From Stutzerimonas stutzeri (lineage in GTDB: Bacteria > Pseudomonadota > Gammaproteobacteria > Pseudomonadales > Pseudomonadaceae), in NCBI RefSeq assembly GCF_013522825.1, contig NZ_JAAMQZ010000016.1, positions 1 through 64,000 of the forward strand: a DNA stretch of 64,000 nt, in the 5' to 3' direction. A program made the position numbers and the translations under genes. Shown in pieces: positions 1 to 6,770 of the stretch. Below the pieces are notes generated by a model. The model was not told where the DNA came from. It did no database searches and saw nothing but the letters and a program-made list of their open reading frames with translations. The first letter of the stretch is position 1; the number at the start of each line of letters is the position of its first letter.

Positions 1-127
1 ACCCCGCACCTTGCGATGCCTCGTTCCATTGTCGAAGGCGCTCTTGATTCAGCCTTCTAGATTCACCCGGTGACACGGGTGGTTCCCACCAAGGGGAACA
101 ACTTCATTAAGCGACTTCGTGTCGCAC
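1..127 (-). mobile_element. 5' end of a probable group II intron inserted in an IS66 transposase gene
   Basis: Read on the minus strand, homology to the IS66 transposase stops at the codon for Glu in an IDNNQVE motif (128-130). The next bases are GTGCGACACGAAGTCGC, running leftward off the window. GTGCG at the 5' splice site is the hallmark of bacterial group II introns, and the junction falls exactly where the transposase reading frame is lost. The following 110 bases contain no continuation of IS66 protein and can form short stems, as expected of domain I. The reverse transcriptase/maturase and the 3' exon would lie left of the window and are not visible. An alternative is some other insertion or deletion junction that begins with GTGCG by chance. 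Confidence 0.6.
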
Positions 128-1434
128 CTCGACCTGGTTATTGTCAATGGGCACAGCACCATCCTCGACATAGCGAGTCAGTGCCTGCCAGCGTTTAAGG
201 CTGTAATCCAAGGCTTTCGCCGTGGCCGATCCGTTGGGCACAAGATCACGCTGGGCCAGCATCCAGTCAGCCGTGTATCGAGGATCGGTGAAGCCTTTTC
301 CTGTCGTATTCGCCAGCGTTCTTCATCGCTCATGTCCCGTGCTTGCCGTTCGATTTCGTACAAGCTGCCCATCGCGTGCAGTGCTTGTTCGGCCAACTGG
401 CTTTTGTTTGCAGCGTGCAGATCGAAGAACTTGCGGCGGGCGTGGGCCATGCAGCCAATTTCGGTAATGCCTTGCTCGAAGCTGGCCTTGTAGCCAGCGA
501 AGTCGTCGCAGACCAGCTTGCCATTCCACTGGCCAAGAAAATTGCGCGCATGCTCGCCGGCACGGCTGGGATTGAAGTCGTACACCACGGCCTTCAGATC
601 GGCGAAGGGGGTGGTGCTGTAGGCCCAGACGTAAGCCCGATGGGTTTTCTTCTCGCCTGGGGTGAGCATTTGCACCGGGTTTTCGTCAGCGTGGATCACG
701 CGTTGGGCCAGCACGGCTTCACGCAGGGCATCGACTAGCGGCTGGAGCTGCACGCCGGTTTGTCCGACCCACTGCGCCAGTGTCGAGCGAGCGATGGCCA
801 GGCCGGCACGGCCAAAGATTTTCTCTTGCCGATATAGCGGCAAGTGGTCGGCGAATTTGGCCACCATCACGTGAGCCAGAAGGCCGGCGGTGGGGATGCC
901 CTTGTCGATCACCTGGGCCGGCACGGGGGCCTGGATCAGTGTTTCGCACTGGCGACAGGCCCATTTCCCACGCACATGCTGTTCGACGGTGAACACGCCC
1001 GGCGTGTAATCCAGCTTTTCGCTGATGTCTTCACCGATGCGTTGCAGCTGGCAGCCGCAGGCGCATTGGGTGTTCTCCGGTTCGTGGCGGATCACGGTGC
1101 GCGGAAATTGTGCCGGCAGCGGTGTGCGCTTGGGCTGTTGGCGGGGTTCGGCTGGAGCAACCGGGGGATTGACGGCTTTCAGCTCCGCCTCGATGGCGGC
1201 GATGTCAGTGTCGAGCAGGTCGTCCAGCAAGCTGCCCTGGTCAGGGCTCAGTTGCTCGCTACGCTTAGCAAACTTGTGCCGTTTGTACCAAGCGATTTCG
1301 TGTGTGAGCTGCTCAATGATGGTTTGATCACGGTGGATTTTCTTGCCCATCACGTCGACCTGCGTCAGCAACTGCGCGGCCAGTGTGCGCAGTTGCTCAG
1401 CTGTCAGTTGGTCGAGATTGGGCGAGGAGTTCAT
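128..1434 (-). pseudogene. tnpC: IS66-family transposase (TnpC), frameshifted and interrupted
   Basis: This is the large DDE transposase of an IS66 element (usual length about 510 aa). Visible parts are an N-terminal coiled segment (about 1-60), a zinc-finger-like region with Cys124, Cys126, Cys160 and Cys163, and a DDE domain with HADE (Asp250) and VCDDFAGY (Asp310). The open frame runs from the ATG at 1434 to 178, but after PILDT (near 268-275) it leaves the family sequence. A one-base shift restores DWMLAQRD, KALDYSLKRWQALTRYVEDG and IDNNQVE, down to position 128. One base therefore appears to be missing near 268-272. After the catalytic-triad Glu codon the gene is broken by the probable group II intron at 127. 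It lies downstream of tnpA and tnpB in the standard IS66 order. The C-terminal part would be left of the window. The protein is probably inactive unless the frameshift is programmed or a sequencing error. Confidence 0.9.
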
Positions 1435-1495
1435 GCTGCTGATTGTGCCAGAGCAGACGCTCTGCGCAGATACACCGTTGGGCTAATGGCCGGTG

Positions 1496-1831
1496 CTACA
1501 GCACTGTGATCGCGCCGCCCGCACCGACCCGCTGCCAGGGCACCCCCAGTACCAACGCCTGAAGTTGCTCTGCGTCGAGTTCAACTTCCGAGCCGTGGCG
1601 GATGCCTGGCCAGTGAAACTTGCCTTGGTTCAATCGCCGCGCGGCCAGCCAGATACCCACGCCGTCATGCACCAGGACTTTCATGCGGTTGGCGCGGCGA
1701 TTTGCGAAGAGATAGGCACAGTGCGGCTTCGCCGCACCGAACACCGCAATCACACGGGCCAACGCGGTCTCGGTGCCGGCGCGCATGTCCATCGGTTCGG
1801 TGGCGAGCCAGATACTATCGATACGGATCAC
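1496..1831 (-). CDS. tnpB: IS66 accessory protein TnpB (Orf2)
   Basis: This is the IS66 Orf2 family protein needed for transposition, of unclear biochemical role. It has the family hallmarks IDSIWLATEPMDMRAG near the start, then CAYLFANRRANRMKVLVHDG and GIWLAARRLNQGKFHWP. I place the start at the GTG at 1831 because it gives the family N-terminus (IRIDSIW) and overlaps the tnpA stop as GTGA, typical translational coupling. An upstream ATG at 1861 would only add ten non-family residues. It is 111 aa, close to the usual 110-120, and ends about 60 bp before tnpC. It appears intact. Confidence 0.92.
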   Translation of the reverse strand: MIRIDSIWLATEPMDMRAGTETALARVIAVFGAAKPHCAYLFANRRANRMKVLVHDGVGIWLAARRLNQGKFHWPGIRHGSEVELDAEQLQALVLGVPWQRVGAGGAITVL

Positions 1832-2145
1832 TGGGCGAGCCCCCGGACAAAGCGGACGCATCCTTCAGGATCGGAGGCTGGCCATTTCACTGTGATCGAT
1901 TGCTCGCCCAGCGGTAGCTCGATAATCACAGCTGGTTCAACTGGTCGTTTTGGCGTAACTCTCGCAGGAACGAACGCCGGCAACGCCGCTGGCAGTTGAT
2001 CTCGATAAAGCGGTAGCCACTTGCGAATGACGTTGGCATTGATGCCGTGGCGGATGGCAACGCTGGAAACGGTCGCACCGGGTTGCAGGCACTCCTGAAC
2101 AACCTGGGCCTTGAACGGTTTGGGGTAAGAGCTTCGTTGGCGCAT
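1828..2145 (-). CDS. tnpA: IS66 TnpA (Orf1), helix-turn-helix protein
   Basis: This small protein opens the IS66 operon. The N-terminal half (RSSYPKPFKAQVVQECLQPG...VAIRHGINANVIRKWL, about residues 4-43) is a helix-turn-helix of the transposase-8/IS3 OrfA type that probably recognises IS ends. The C-terminal half ends in the ITVKWPASDPEG...FVRGL motif usual for IS66 Orf1. It is 105 aa, normal for the family, and overlaps tnpB by four bases. It is the first gene inward from the terminal repeat at 2245. It appears intact, although the downstream transposase is broken. Confidence 0.92.
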   Translation of the reverse strand: MRQRSSYPKPFKAQVVQECLQPGATVSSVAIRHGINANVIRKWLPLYRDQLPAALPAFVPARVTPKRPVEPAVIIELPLGEQSITVKWPASDPEGCVRFVRGLAQ

Positions 2146-2245
2146 GGAAATCCCGGCGATAAGGGCTATCGCGTCCGCTTAAAAATACGCGGACACCATC
2201 GTCCTTAATGCTGGAGTTCGGAAGGTGACTTGGCCGGACGCTTAC

Positions 2246-2348
2246 TGTGGCTCAGCGCAACGCTGGCAATCGAGGCCCCGGGCTGGGCGCACTCTTGAAT
2301 GATCTGGGCCTTGAAGGATTTGGAGTAGGAACGGCGTTGTGGCTGCAT
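2246..2348 (-). pseudogene. 5' remnant of tnpA of a second, outer IS66-family element
   Basis: Reading leftward from the ATG at 2348, the first 34 or so codons encode MQPQRRSYSKSFKAQIIQEC followed by AQPGASIASVALSH. This closely resembles but is not identical to the intact TnpA at 1828-2145. The frame is cut at 2246, exactly where the terminal repeat of the inner IS66 element starts. The rest of this outer IS must lie beyond the left window edge, on the far side of the inner element. Confidence 0.88.
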
Positions 2349-2450
2349 GAAAGACCCGCTTAAAAGGCTAGAAATGGTGTCTACTTAAATCAGGTGGACA
2401 CCATCGCCTTTGGCGTCGGGACCAGGAAGGTGTGTTGGCCGGACGGATAC
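2246..2450 (-). mobile_element. Right end of the outer IS66-family element
   Basis: The segment carries the tnpA start (2348) plus about 100 bp of leader. It ends with a terminal repeat that reads GTATCCGTCCGGCCAACACA on the minus strand from 2450, related to but distinct from the repeat of the inner element (GTAAGCGTCCGG...). Beyond 2450 the sequence is unrelated, so 2450 is taken as the IS boundary. The bases following it (2451-2458) should be the 8-bp target duplication typical of IS66, but the partner copy is outside the window. Confidence 0.75.
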
Positions 2451-2485
2451 ACTAGAACTGAAAATCCTAAGCTCCACGCAGGCAT

Positions 2486-2509
2486 AAAAATGCCGGTCAT
2501 TTGACCGGC
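2486..2509 (-). terminator. Rho-independent terminator downstream of the AlpA-like gene
   Basis: On the minus strand an 8-bp perfect stem (GCCGGTCA / TGACCGGC, 2492-2509) with a two-base loop is followed by ATTTTTA. It starts seven bases after the stop codon of the AlpA-like gene, so it probably ends that transcript and insulates it from the IS elements. Confidence 0.75.
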
Positions 2510-2515
2510 CTCTTT

Positions 2516-2689
2516 CTATCTCGCTGCAGCGGCGCTGGTTATCCAGTCGTCAACCTCATGCTGAAGCCAGCGGCTTGCTCGGCCTATCTTCACCTGCCTC
2601 GGGAAGTCACCCTCTCGGATACGGCAGTAGATAGTTTTACGACTCAATCCGACTTTGCGGCTAACCGCATTGAAGTCCAGAAGGATCAT
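2516..2689 (-). CDS. AlpA-family excisionase-like regulator
   Basis: This is a short MerR-like winged helix-turn-helix protein of the AlpA family, found in P4-type prophages and integrative elements, where it activates integrase expression or directs excision. The sequence MILLDFNAVSRKVGLSRKTI ... REGDFPRQVKIG ... RWLQHEVDDWI matches the AlpA pattern (helix-turn-helix about residues 7-25, wing 28-40). I choose the ATG at 2689 (57 aa). A longer frame opens at 2782, but the extra N-terminus is not family-like. It lies in the same mobile element as the integrase at 4741-6117 and is the likely directionality factor. The family call is sound; the exact role is inference. Confidence 0.8.
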   Translation of the reverse strand: MILLDFNAVSRKVGLSRKTIYCRIREGDFPRQVKIGRASRWLQHEVDDWITSAAAAR

Positions 2690-2916
2690 TGTTGGCGCTG
2701 ATGCCGAATTGACCCAGTTACCGAGATGGCACTGCCCCGTCCGATTTCTTGCGACCCATTGTCTGTGCTTGATTCTTGCCACTCAAAGGTAGGTCAGTCT
2801 TGCGTCGGCACGTGGATCTATTCGGCACCAGCGCCTACAAGCCGTCACCCCTTCCGGCCCAATAGCATTTACAGCCTTCTTCTCTACCGCGAACCGCTCT
2901 GCCCACATCTCGTATA

Positions 2917-2938
2917 AATCCTCATGAATGCGAGGATT
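2917..2938. promoter_or_regulatory. Probable HipB operator palindrome upstream of hipBA
   Basis: AATCCTC-N8-GAGGATT is a perfect 7-bp inverted repeat with the 8-base spacer known for HipB operators (E. coli consensus TATCC-N8-GGATA). A second, imperfect copy (AAAATCC ... GGAATTTT) lies at about 2965-2991. A half site GAGGATT sits at 3031-3037, just before the hipB start codon at 3040. Together they suggest cooperative autorepression by HipB/HipBA. The rest of 2690-3039 holds no convincing gene. Confidence 0.65.
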
Positions 2939-3039
2939 ATGTTGCAGATCAGCACGAAGCATATAAAATCCTTACGAACATGCGGAATTTTATCCTATGG
3001 CCTTACACCAGCCATAAAACCGCTCACTTGTGAGGATTT

Positions 3040-3360
3040 ATGAAATTCGACATTGAGTCCCCTGCCGACCTCGGCGAAATCATCCGCGCCAGCCGAAAGG
3101 CCATGCGCATGCGCCAGGACGATGCGGCGGGCAGCATCGGCGTAAGCGAAAACTTTCTCGGCAAGGTCGAGCGCGGCGGCGAGACCGTGCAATGGGGAAA
3201 ACTCTTCCAGGTGATTCAGGAGCTGGGCCTGACCGTCTCGGTAGAGGTGCCGGAACCGTATGCCCAGGACACCCAAGCCACCCTCGCCAAACGCCGCGAG
3301 CAGCAGGCGGCACCGTCCGCTACGGCGCAAGTGAAGTCGCCCCAAGGTGAACGCACATGA
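3040..3360 (+). CDS. hipB: HipB-like antitoxin, XRE-family DNA-binding protein
   Basis: This is the antitoxin and autorepressor of a type II HipBA module. It is 106 aa with a Cro/CI helix-turn-helix at about residues 10-65 (LGEIIRASRKAMRMRQDDAA, GVSENFLGKVERG). It ends in a disordered Lys/Gln-rich tail of the sort degraded when the toxin is released. Its stop overlaps the hipA start by four bases (ATGA at 3357-3360), typical coupling. Palindromes matching HipB operators lie upstream, including a half site abutting the start codon. A plain XRE regulator is the alternative, but the partner gene makes the antitoxin role likely. Confidence 0.88.
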   Translation: MKFDIESPADLGEIIRASRKAMRMRQDDAAGSIGVSENFLGKVERGGETVQWGKLFQVIQELGLTVSVEVPEPYAQDTQATLAKRREQQAAPSATAQVKSPQGERT

Positions 3361-4676
3361 CCCCGCGCACCCTGAACGTCTGGATCAACGACGCACTTGT
3401 GGGCTACATCCGCGAGCAGAATGGGCTGTGGGCGTTCGGTTATGCTCCTGCGTGGCTGGCCAGTAACAGTGCCTTCGCGGTGTGCCCGGGCTTGCCCCTG
3501 CAACCCGAGGAACACCTCGACGGCGCCTCCCACCGTCCGGTACAGTGGTATTTCGACAACCTCCTACCGGAAGAGGGGCAACGCGCCCTCCTCGCCAAAG
3601 CCTCGGCTGCCAACGTAGAAGATGCCTTTGCCTTGCTGCAGGTATACGGGGCCGAGTCCGCCGGTTCACTCACCTTGCTACCGCCCGATACCCGCCCCGC
3701 CAACGGCAGCGAAAAACCTCTGCCCTACGAGGAGCTGTCCCAGCGTATCCAGCAGATGCCGCAGGTACCGCTGGCCTATCGCTCGGCAAAAAAGATGTCG
3801 CTGGCCGGAGCGCAGCACAAGATGGCGGTCATCTACCGGAACGGCACCTTGTTCGACCCGGAGGGCTCCAGTCCCTCGACGCACATTCTGAAACCCGATC
3901 ACCCGGACCGGGCCTGGGCCCACTCCGTCATCAACGAATGGTTCGTGATGACCCTAGCCAAACGTGTCGGTCTGGCTGTGCCCGAAGTGACGCGCCTGTA
4001 TGTCCCGGAACCGGTCTATCTGGTGGCGCGCTTTGACCGCACCCACGATGCCGGGCACTGGCAACGCCAGCACTGCCTGGATACCTGCCAGTTGCTGGGG
4101 CTGTCACGGGAGTTCAAGTACAGCGCCGGCAGTGTCACCCGACTGGCCGAGGTGGCCGCACTCTGCGCCCCGGCGGCGGTAGCCCGCTTGGCCCTGTTCG
4201 AGTGGCTGGTGTTCAACGTACTGGTCGGCAACGAAGACGCGCACCTGAAAAACCTCAGTTTCCTGACCTACGGTGCCAAAGTCCGCCTGGCACCGTTCTA
4301 CGACCTGCTGTGCATGTCGGTCTACGGCACCCGCGCGTTCGACAAAGACACCTGGCCACAGGCCGTCACCCTGGCCTGGCCCATCGAGGGCGAAGCGCAT
4401 CTGAACCAGGTGACCCCGGCCTTGCTGCTGGCCGCTGCCGAGGTGATGGGCATCAAACCCGGAACAGCCCGCACAGCGATCACTCGCTTGGTGAGTAAAG
4501 TTTCGACACAGGCAAAGCAGTTGTTGGCAGAAGTGGCGCAGGAAAACAGCGTACTGACCGCACAGCGCCCGACACTGAAAGCGACACTGGCCGGAGAGAT
4601 GCGCTTGCTGCGCGCCATCGTCAGCATTGTGATCGCGGAGATGACCCGCCAGCTCGGACCGATTGACGCGCGCTAG
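3357..4676 (+). CDS. hipA: HipA-like serine/threonine kinase toxin
   Basis: In characterised homologues this kinase phosphorylates glutamyl-tRNA synthetase or another tRNA synthetase and induces growth arrest and persistence. It is 439 aa, the usual size. Visible features are the HipA N-terminal couple domain (about 5-105), the ATP-loop motif KMSLAGAQHKMAV (about 146-158, E. coli type SIAGAQEK), the catalytic loop GNEDAHLKN (Asp294, Asn299), and the metal-binding Asp316 in LAPFYDLL. All key kinase residues appear present, so the toxin is probably functional. It is coupled to hipB and lies in the mobile element next to the integrase, where it may stabilise the element. Its actual substrate cannot be told from sequence. 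Confidence 0.9.
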   Translation: MTPRTLNVWINDALVGYIREQNGLWAFGYAPAWLASNSAFAVCPGLPLQPEEHLDGASHRPVQWYFDNLLPEEGQRALLAKASAANVEDAFALLQVYGAESAGSLTLLPPDTRPANGSEKPLPYEELSQRIQQMPQVPLAYRSAKKMSLAGAQHKMAVIYRNGTLFDPEGSSPSTHILKPDHPDRAWAHSVINEWFVMTLAKRVGLAVPEVTRLYVPEPVYLVARFDRTHDAGHWQRQHCLDTCQLLGLSREFKYSAGSVTRLAEVAALCAPAAVARLALFEWLVFNVLVGNEDAHLKNLSFLTYGAKVRLAPFYDLLCMSVYGTRAFDKDTWPQAVTLAWPIEGEAHLNQVTPALLLAAAEVMGIKPGTARTAITRLVSKVSTQAKQLLAEVAQENSVLTAQRPTLKATLAGEMRLLRAIVSIVIAEMTRQLGPIDAR

Positions 4677-4740
4677 CCCCCTCCTCAGCGCCATCGCCGT
4701 CTGGGCCCGGGATCAGCACGCCCGGGCCCAGAGGCCAATC

Positions 4741-6117
4741 TCACGCATCGCCCTCCTCGTCTGGCACCTGGGCCTCCATACGCCGCCCGTAGAACTCAAC
4801 CCAATCCACGTCACCAAACTCCTTCTGCAGCAACCCCTTCAGATAGGTATGCCACCCTTGGAGAGCCACTGCCTTTTCTTCAAAGTAGGCATAGCGGTCA
4901 TAGATCGCATCCACCGACAAATCTGTGTGGTTGAGGATGCGACTGCGCACCTCCTTACCCAAGCCATGCTTGGACATGTGCGTGGTCGCCGTGCGACGCA
5001 AGTCATGCACGGTTGGACGCGGATAGCCATCGGCAACTCGCAGCAGACCCTCTTCTTCGACGCGATCTGAATCCTTCACATAGTCATCGTAGAAACGGCG
5101 CATCGCGCGATTGAGCGAAGGCTGCGTCTGCGGCTTAGCAGGCCACCGTCCAGGAAACACATACTGCCCAGGACTGGGCAACGTTTTGCTGTCAGCCCAA
5201 CGCGCAGGGTCTGCCGCCATCACTTTCTGAATCTGCCGCTCACGCAGGTAATTCAGAATGTTCAACACATCGTCCGAGAGCGGAATGGCAATGGGGTTGT
5301 TGTTCTTCTCGAACTTGCCACTGCGATCCCAGATCCGGTCATCGAGGTCAAAGTCGACCCAGCGCATGGCCACGATGCGCCCCGAGCGCTGCGCCAGCAT
5401 CAGACTCAGCAACAGAGCAAAGCGCGTGTTTTGAGTCAGCGAGGCTCCGGCCAACTGGTGCAGAAACCACACCAGTTCGTGCCGATTGAGACTGCGTTCG
5501 CGCGGCGTTTCCTTGGCCACCTTCTTGATCTGCACCAGAGGTGTGGCATCGAGAATCTCGCGTTCGACGCAGAAGTTGAACATTTTGCGGATCACGGCCA
5601 GCAGACGGTTGGCCTGCACCGGGGCGGTCTTGGCCTTGTCATCGAGCAACGCCACCACCTGTTTGCGCCTGACATCACCGATTTTGGCCCTGCCCAGGTG
5701 GGGTACAAACTCAGTGCGCAGCATGCGCTCATCCTCACGCCACGACTTCTTGTTGGCCCGGGCCCAGTCCAGATAGCTTTCAACGGCCTCCTCAAAAGTC
5801 GGGCTCGTACGGTACTCGACCAACTCGACAATCTTCTTCTGCCCGGGATCGATCCCCTGCTTGAGCAGTTCAGCGGCCTGCGCCGCCTTGGCGCGGGCCT
5901 CGGCGAGTGACAAATCGGGGTAATTGCCCAGCGTCAGGCGCCGCGGATGGTTATGAAAGCTGTACAGGAAGATGAAACTTTTGCATGTCTTGTTGACCCG
6001 CACACCAAAAGTACCGTGCCCTGGCATGGGGGGATCGAGGTATTCTACACGGCCTTTTTGCGGGTCAAATTTAAGCCGTTTGAGGGTGTGCTCATTCATG
6101 GCGACGCGCGTGTTCAT
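4741..6117 (-). CDS. Tyrosine-recombinase integrase (P4 type, DUF4102 N-terminus)
   Basis: This site-specific recombinase integrates and excises the element at the tRNA-Thr site 214 bp from its start codon. It is 458 aa: an N-terminal arm-binding domain (about 10-95, GTFGVRVN...RRLTLGNYPDLSLAEAR), a core-binding SAM-like domain (about 105-205), and a catalytic domain (about 210-420). The catalytic domain has Arg244 in LAQRSGRI, HDLRR (His371, Arg374), His397 in LNHTD, and Tyr409 in YDRYAYF as the likely nucleophile. The usual Glu after the first Arg is replaced by Arg247, as in some relatives. An ATG at 6099 (MNEHTLKRL) is an alternative start. Regulation by the AlpA-like protein at 2516-2689 is likely. 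Confidence 0.92.
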   Translation of the reverse strand: MNTRVAMNEHTLKRLKFDPQKGRVEYLDPPMPGHGTFGVRVNKTCKSFIFLYSFHNHPRRLTLGNYPDLSLAEARAKAAQAAELLKQGIDPGQKKIVELVEYRTSPTFEEAVESYLDWARANKKSWREDERMLRTEFVPHLGRAKIGDVRRKQVVALLDDKAKTAPVQANRLLAVIRKMFNFCVEREILDATPLVQIKKVAKETPRERSLNRHELVWFLHQLAGASLTQNTRFALLLSLMLAQRSGRIVAMRWVDFDLDDRIWDRSGKFEKNNNPIAIPLSDDVLNILNYLRERQIQKVMAADPARWADSKTLPSPGQYVFPGRWPAKPQTQPSLNRAMRRFYDDYVKDSDRVEEEGLLRVADGYPRPTVHDLRRTATTHMSKHGLGKEVRSRILNHTDLSVDAIYDRYAYFEEKAVALQGWHTYLKGLLQKEFGDVDWVEFYGRRMEAQVPDEEGDA

Positions 6118-6136
6118 ACCGAAATCCTGACCGTTT

Positions 6137-6193
6137 TTGGGGTAGGGTTGGGGTAGGGATTATAGTCCTTGGGGTAGGGTTGGGGTAGGGATT
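6137..6193. repeat. Two 25-bp G-rich direct repeats upstream of the integrase
   Basis: The same 25 bases, built from GGGGTAGGG units, occur at 6137-6161 and 6169-6193, separated by seven bases. They lie between the integrase start and the attachment site, where arm-type integrase or excisionase binding sites are expected. Each copy also has four G-runs in close succession, so quadruplex formation is conceivable. The function is inference. Confidence 0.7.
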
Positions 6194-6330
6194 TGACTAC
6201 TTATTGAACAGCGCGTATATTCACCCACGAAAGCCAGTAATTACGCTAATCCCTAGCTAATTCAGGCATTTAAAAGAACTCTTGCATGGAAATATTTTCC
6301 ACGCAGGCTGTTGATAAAAGGTGTGTAATA

Positions 6331-6379
6331 CTGACTTGTAATCAGTAGGTCCCGAGTTCGACTCTTGGTGCCGGCACCA
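6331..6379 (+). other. Attachment site: 3' end of tRNA-Thr(TGT)
   Basis: These 49 bases match the 3' part of a tRNA-Thr: anticodon stem-loop with TGT (CTGACTTGTAATCAG), variable loop, T-arm (GAGTTCGACTC), acceptor 3' strand and CCA. No D-arm or 5' acceptor strand precedes it, so it is not a complete tRNA gene. This is the duplicated att core left when an element inserts in a tRNA gene. The intact tRNA-Thr should be at the other element end, left of the window. A host-type terminator follows at once, showing that sequence to the right is the original chromosome. Confidence 0.88.
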
Positions 6380-6391
6380 TACAAAACAACG

Positions 6392-6421
6392 AAAAAGGCT
6401 CACCGCAAGGTGGGCCTTTTT
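6392..6421 (+). terminator. Rho-independent terminator of the original tRNA-Thr gene
   Basis: AAAAAGGCTCACC-gcaa-GGTGGGCCTTTTT forms a 13-pair stem with one wobble, capped by a four-base loop and ending in a T run. It lies 12 bases after the tRNA CCA end and is the native terminator of the tRNA gene in the uninterrupted chromosome. Confidence 0.88.
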
Positions 6422-6770
6422 CGTTTATGGGGTGGGCCAGCAGCAACTCTGGCCCGGTTGAGGTTTCGATGCGAATTGCAGTGAAACACCAACAGATATT
6501 GACCCATACCAGCGCACTTACAGGGCTGGCACCTCACCGCCTGTCGAACCCTGAGATCACACTTTCCTCGTGCTTGGCCAGACACGCCCATTGCGGCAGC
6601 CCTTTGCGTGCGCGGCCCGGGCGCTGATGGCCGTTGGACAGCTTAGTTTCAGGCGGACGGCGGAGACACATCCGGTTCGAATGCACGCCGGAACATGCCG
6701 TGCTAAAGGGGGTCAGCTGTGCGTCGCCGCCTTTCAGCGCGGAGCCAGCCGTAAGGAGCCGGGCAACCGG
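6422..6770. other. Intergenic region without a recognisable gene
   Basis: About 350 bases lie between the tRNA terminator and the flippase gene. Open frames here are short and resemble nothing I know. The promoter for the glycan genes is presumably in this stretch, but I see no convincing -35/-10 pair. A ribosome-binding sequence TAAGGAG sits at 6752-6758. Confidence 0.5.

Larger units (their letters stand above)
1..2245 (-). mobile_element. Inner IS66-family insertion sequence (right part, with terminal repeat)
   Basis: It contains tnpA, tnpB and tnpC in IS66 order on the minus strand. The outer end reads, on the minus strand, GTAAGCGTCCGGCCAAGTCA beginning at 2245, a typical IS66-type terminal repeat starting GTAAGCG. 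Immediately beyond it the sequence resumes inside a different IS66 tnpA gene (2246-2348), so this element jumped into another IS. Its left end and the flanking target duplication lie outside the window. Confidence 0.85.

Noticed and set aside
2690..2782. Longer N-terminus for the AlpA-like gene
   Set aside because: The added 31 residues are not seen in AlpA proteins and the internal ATG at 2689 gives the canonical start.
6300..6380. Complete tRNA gene
   Set aside because: Only the anticodon arm, T-arm and acceptor 3' strand are present; the D-arm and 5' strand are missing, so it is an attachment-site fragment.
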